Source: Alphaproteobacteria bacterium (GTDB taxonomy: Bacteria > Myxococcota_A > UBA796 > GCA-2862545). From it: DNA of 64,000 nt. Where the stretch lies: positions 124,001 to 188,000 of the forward strand of contig JACKEQ010000008.1 of assembly GCA_020632885.1 (NCBI GenBank). Direction: 5' to 3'. The notes beneath the pieces were generated by a model that worked only from the letters and a program-made list of their open reading frames with translations, was not told the DNA's origin and did not search any database. The position numbers were made by a program, and so were the translations under genes. Shown here piece after piece: positions 61,176-64,000 of this stretch; the stretch's first letter is position 1; every line of letters begins with the position of its first letter.

Positions 61176-62504
61176 TTGTCTTTGTTCGTCCTTGCCCTGT
61201 TCGCCTGTACGCCCGACACCCCCCCGCCGGCCCCCACCGCCGACGACACCGGCACGCCCGAGGAGCCACCGCCCGTCGAGCAGCCCGCAGGGTTCCTCAC
61301 CGGCGAGCTCTGCCTCGTGCGCACGGTCTTCGAGACGAGCTGCACCACCGGTTGCCACTCGTCCATCGTGGCCGGCGGCGGGCTCGACCTGCAGACGAAC
61401 CCGTGGGCCGCGCTGGTGAACCGTCCGTCCGGCACCCCCGGCGCGCCGCAGCTCGTGGTGCCCGGAGACAGCCTGGGCTCCTTCCTGTTCCTGAAGATGG
61501 GCAACTTCCTCGAGGCCAACCAGGGCGAGGTCATGCCGCCCCAGGGTCAGCTCGGCGGCGCCGCCCTCCAGGTGGTGAAGGACTGGATCGACAACGGCGC
61601 GGCGAACGACTGCGACATCTCGCCCCCCGGCGGCGATCCGCCGCCTCCGCCGCCTCCGCCTCCGCCGCCGGACCCCGATCCCGATCCGGACCCCGATCCG
61701 CAGCCCACGGATCCCGATCCGCAGCCCACGGATCCCGATCCGCCCCCGCCCACCAGCCCGCACCCGGTCGGCTACTCGTCGCCCGATCAGCACGGCGTGG
61801 CCGCGAACCTCCAGCTCGACGGCGACTGCCGGAGCTGCCATGGCGCCAACTTCGAGGGCGGCACAGGCATGAGCTGCGACACGTGCCACCAGGTGGGCTG
61901 GCGCACGGACTGCACGTTCTGCCACGGCGGCCAGGACAACCAGAGCGGCGCCCCGCCGCAGGACGTCGACGGCACCACGGCGCCGAACCTCATCTCGTTC
62001 CCCGATCACACCGCCCACATCCAGGCGGGCTACGGGTGCTCCGAGTGCCACTACACGCCCACGGACTACCTCACCAACGGGCACGTGTTCGGTGACGTCA
62101 CGCCCGGCTACGGCGAGGTGAACTACGCCGCGGGCCTCTCGTACCAGGCCACGTACTTCCTGGGCACGTGCTCCAACGCGTACTGCCACGGCAACGGCCA
62201 GGGTCCGAACGGCACTGTCACCGCGGGCTCCGGTCCGGTGGGCTGCGCGAGCTGTCACTACAACCAGAACAGCACGCCCGCCGAGTGGAACCAGATGTCG
62301 GGTCGCCACCGCCTCCACCTCCAGGAGAACGGCGTCACCTGCTCCAACTGCCACGCGAGCACCGTGGACGCCGCGGGCCAGATCGTGGGCGCCGCGTACC
62401 ACCTGAATGGCACCCCGGATGTCGCCAGTGTGGACATCACCATCGTGGGCACCACGTGCGACGGCGCGTGCCACGGGTTCAACCACAACAACCGCGGTTG
62501 GTGA
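61176..62504 (+). CDS. Multihaem c-type cytochrome lipoprotein
   Basis: 442 residues. The start is TTG at 61176, supported by a GGGAG site and a lipobox LFAC. Six standard haem motifs are seen: CRSCH, CDTCH, CTFCH, CSECH, CASCH and CSNCH. There are also non-standard ones: CTTGCH, CDGACH and the CxxxxCH form CSNAYCHGN, the last typical of Geobacter-type 'CxxxxCH/CxxCH' domains. A Pro/Asp linker (residues ~150-195, PDPDPDPDPQPTD) separates an N-terminal cytochrome-c-like domain (LVVPGDSLGSFLFLKM) from the haem-rich part. Likely an outer-surface electron carrier. Confidence 0.9.
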   Translation: MSLFVLALFACTPDTPPPAPTADDTGTPEEPPPVEQPAGFLTGELCLVRTVFETSCTTGCHSSIVAGGGLDLQTNPWAALVNRPSGTPGAPQLVVPGDSLGSFLFLKMGNFLEANQGEVMPPQGQLGGAALQVVKDWIDNGAANDCDISPPGGDPPPPPPPPPPPDPDPDPDPDPQPTDPDPQPTDPDPPPPTSPHPVGYSSPDQHGVAANLQLDGDCRSCHGANFEGGTGMSCDTCHQVGWRTDCTFCHGGQDNQSGAPPQDVDGTTAPNLISFPDHTAHIQAGYGCSECHYTPTDYLTNGHVFGDVTPGYGEVNYAAGLSYQATYFLGTCSNAYCHGNGQGPNGTVTAGSGPVGCASCHYNQNSTPAEWNQMSGRHRLHLQENGVTCSNCHASTVDAAGQIVGAAYHLNGTPDVASVDITIVGTTCDGACHGFNHNNRGW

Positions 62505-62564
62505 TCGCAGCGCTCGCAATCGGCGGGCAGGGTTGTAGAATCCCGCGAACGTGAGGTCCCACGC

Positions 62565-63602
62565 ATGCGGGTTCCCGAAGCCCTGCTGCCGCTCCTGGAC
62601 GGCGGGGTCATCCATGACGTGATCCGCCCCCTGATGAGCGGCAAGGAAGCGGACGTGTTCCTCGTGGAGGTCGAGGGCGACGTGATGGTCGCCAAGACCT
62701 ACAAGGAAGCGGACAACCGGAGCTTCAAGCACCGCGCGGACTACACGGAAGGCCGCCGGGTGAAGAACAGCCGGTCGCAGCGGGCCATGGCCAAGCGCAG
62801 CCGGTTCGGCAAGGAGGAGATCGAGGCGGCCTGGCGGTCCGCCGAGGTGGACGTGATCTACCGGCTCTCGTCCGCGGGCGTCCGGGTGCCGCAGCCCTAC
62901 GCCTTCGTGGACGGCGTGCTCGTCATGGAGCTCATCCGCGGCTGGGACGGCGGGCCGGCCCCGCGTCTGGTGGACGCCCGTCTCACGGAGCAGGAGGCCT
63001 GGGACCTCTTCCACATGCTGCTGCAGGAGGTCGTGAAGATGCTCTGCGCGGGCGTCGTGCACGGCGACCTCTCGGACTTCAACGTGCTCCTCGCCCACGA
63101 CGGGCCCGTGATCATCGACTTCCCGCAGGCCGTGGACCCCGCCCACAACCGCAACGCCCGCAAGCTCCTCGTGCGCGACGTGCGCAACCTCCAGTCCTTC
63201 CTGGGCCGCTACACGAGCCGGCTCGACGGCAAGCGGTATGGCGACGAGATGTGGGCGCTCTACGAGGGGAGCGAGCTGCGTCCCGACACCCGGCTCACCG
63301 GCCGCTTCCAGCGCAAGGAGGTCCGCACGAACCCCCTGTCGCTCCTGGAGGAGATCGAGGCCATGGAGGCGGAGTCCCGGAAGCGGCGCGAGGATCTGGG
63401 CCTCGCACCCCGCCGTCCGGCCCGCACGCCCGTCCAGCCCCGTCCGGCCACCCCAGCGCCGCCGCCCCCCGAGGAGCCCGCGAAGAAGAAGCGTCGCCGG
63501 CGCCGGAAGAAGAAGCCCGAGGGGGCCGAGGCGTCCGGGCCGTCCGAGCCGATCGACTTCGACACGTCGGACGATCTGGACGCCTTCCTCAGCGAGGACT
63601 GA
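62565..63602 (+). CDS. RIO1-family atypical protein kinase
   Basis: 345 residues. RIO signature: SGKEADVFLVEVEGDVMVAKTY (nucleotide loop and Lys), GRRVKNSRSQRAMAKRSRFG, VLVMELIRG, catalytic loop VVHGDLSDFNVLL and metal loop VIIDFPQAVD. The C-terminal ~80 residues are Pro-rich, then strongly basic (KKKRRRRRKKK) and acidic at the end. RIO kinases act in ribosome maturation in archaea and eukaryotes; bacterial members are less understood. The basic tail suggests RNA or ribosome binding, which is inference. Last 14 bases overlap the convergent gene. Confidence 0.92.
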   Translation: MRVPEALLPLLDGGVIHDVIRPLMSGKEADVFLVEVEGDVMVAKTYKEADNRSFKHRADYTEGRRVKNSRSQRAMAKRSRFGKEEIEAAWRSAEVDVIYRLSSAGVRVPQPYAFVDGVLVMELIRGWDGGPAPRLVDARLTEQEAWDLFHMLLQEVVKMLCAGVVHGDLSDFNVLLAHDGPVIIDFPQAVDPAHNRNARKLLVRDVRNLQSFLGRYTSRLDGKRYGDEMWALYEGSELRPDTRLTGRFQRKEVRTNPLSLLEEIEAMEAESRKRREDLGLAPRRPARTPVQPRPATPAPPPPEEPAKKKRRRRRKKKPEGAEASGPSEPIDFDTSDDLDAFLSED

Positions 63603-64000
63603 CGCCCTCCAGGAGCCTCACGCACCGCTCGAAGGCCCGTCCGATGCGGGTCTCGTTGCGGATCCGGGCCAGATGGGGCCACACGCTGCGCTCGCCCTCG
63701 AGGATGAACCCCTGCAGGTCGGTGGGGGTGGGGTTGCTCACCACCTTCCTGTACAGCGACCAGTGGAACTGCGGGTGGAGGTCGATGTCGCCCGTGTAGT
63801 CCTGGGAGAGCAGGTTGTGCACCTGCCGCGCCGCGAGCTGCACGGGCCCGGTGGAGCGGCTCGTGGCCCTGCGGACGAGGTCGGCGGCGGTGGCGCCCTG
63901 CGTGCGCGCGGTGGCCGAGAGCACACCCGAGATGGCCGGCCGGAGCCCGGACCGCCCGCGATGCCGCATGAACGGCAGCACGTGGGGGTTGGTCTGGCTC
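63589..64000 (-). CDS. Patatin-like lipase, C-terminal fragment (SDP1/TGL-type)
   Basis: The frame is open to the window edge, so only the last 137 residues are present. They read SQTNPHVLPF at the start, as in patatin-domain lipases, and continue with QDYTGDIDLHPQFHW, SNPTPTDLQGFILEGERSVWP and ETRIGRAFERCVRLLE. The order and spacing match the C-terminal part of plant SUGAR-DEPENDENT1 and yeast TGL triacylglycerol lipases (Q-x-Y-x-G-D-I, N-P-T...L-Q, G-R/E-R..W). The catalytic GxSxG and DGG lie outside the window. Confidence 0.85.
   Translation of the reverse strand, partial: SQTNPHVLPFMRHRGRSGLRPAISGVLSATARTQGATAADLVRRATSRSTGPVQLAARQVHNLLSQDYTGDIDLHPQFHWSLYRKVVSNPTPTDLQGFILEGERSVWPHLARIRNETRIGRAFERCVRLLEGVSPR

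Overview
The window is very GC-rich and densely coded. Its gene content suggests a Myxococcota-like (deltaproteobacterial) Gram-negative bacterium. The reasons are many short-signal lipoproteins, Asp-rich 'DADTD' linkers, MopE-type 'DCDD' calcium/metal-binding repeats, several Hanks-type Ser/Thr kinases, multihaem c-type cytochromes, an S9D peptidase and a TonB receptor. No phage, IS element, integrase or CRISPR array was seen.

Layout. 0-4 kb: folate (pabB) and glycolysis (eno) genes. 4-9 kb: a plus-strand run of overlapping genes (secreted TPR-like protein, two unknowns, a UbiA-type prenyltransferase, a minimal histidine-kinase module), followed by a minus-strand membrane operon with an M50 protease. 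10.8-19.7 kb: a cyclophilin-TPR fusion, three surface lipoproteins with long Asp-rich low-complexity segments, and an overlapping minus operon phhA - lipoprotein - Dnmt2-type methyltransferase - VOC protein. 21-29.9 kb: a membrane protein with hemB and an unknown gene, a polysaccharide deacetylase, an S9D peptidase and a MOSC protein. 29.9-35.3 kb: two Ser/Thr kinases flanking a dihaem peroxidase.

The most interesting part is 35.4-49.5 kb. On the minus strand a 58-residue Pup-like modifier (36929-37104, ending Gly-Gly-Gly-Glu) overlaps a gene for a highly divergent PafA/Dop (Pup-ligase superfamily) protein (35374-36939). That protein carries a membrane segment inside its catalytic domain. Divergently, 66 bp away, lies a plus-strand chain of start/stop-overlapping genes: a secreted protein, a Ser/Thr kinase and four tandem paralogous DCDD-repeat lipoproteins. 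The modifier, the ligase, the kinase, the first DCDD gene and the end of the last one contain frameshifts. These are probably mostly sequence errors, since several lie in homopolymers and similar single indels occur in the kinase at 34.7 kb and the TonB receptor at 53-55 kb. No proteasome subunit or Mpa/ARC ATPase is in the window.

49.4-64 kb: a large unknown membrane-anchored protein, a histidine phosphatase, tRNA-Arg(UCU), a FecA-like TonB receptor behind a Fur-box-like palindrome, class II aldolase (fba), a 2.4-kb non-coding repeat-rich stretch with four tandem ~370-425 bp units, coaA, a multihaem lipoprotein cytochrome, a RIO1 kinase, and the C-terminus of an SDP1/TGL-type patatin lipase. 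All identifications come from reading motifs by eye; no database search was possible.
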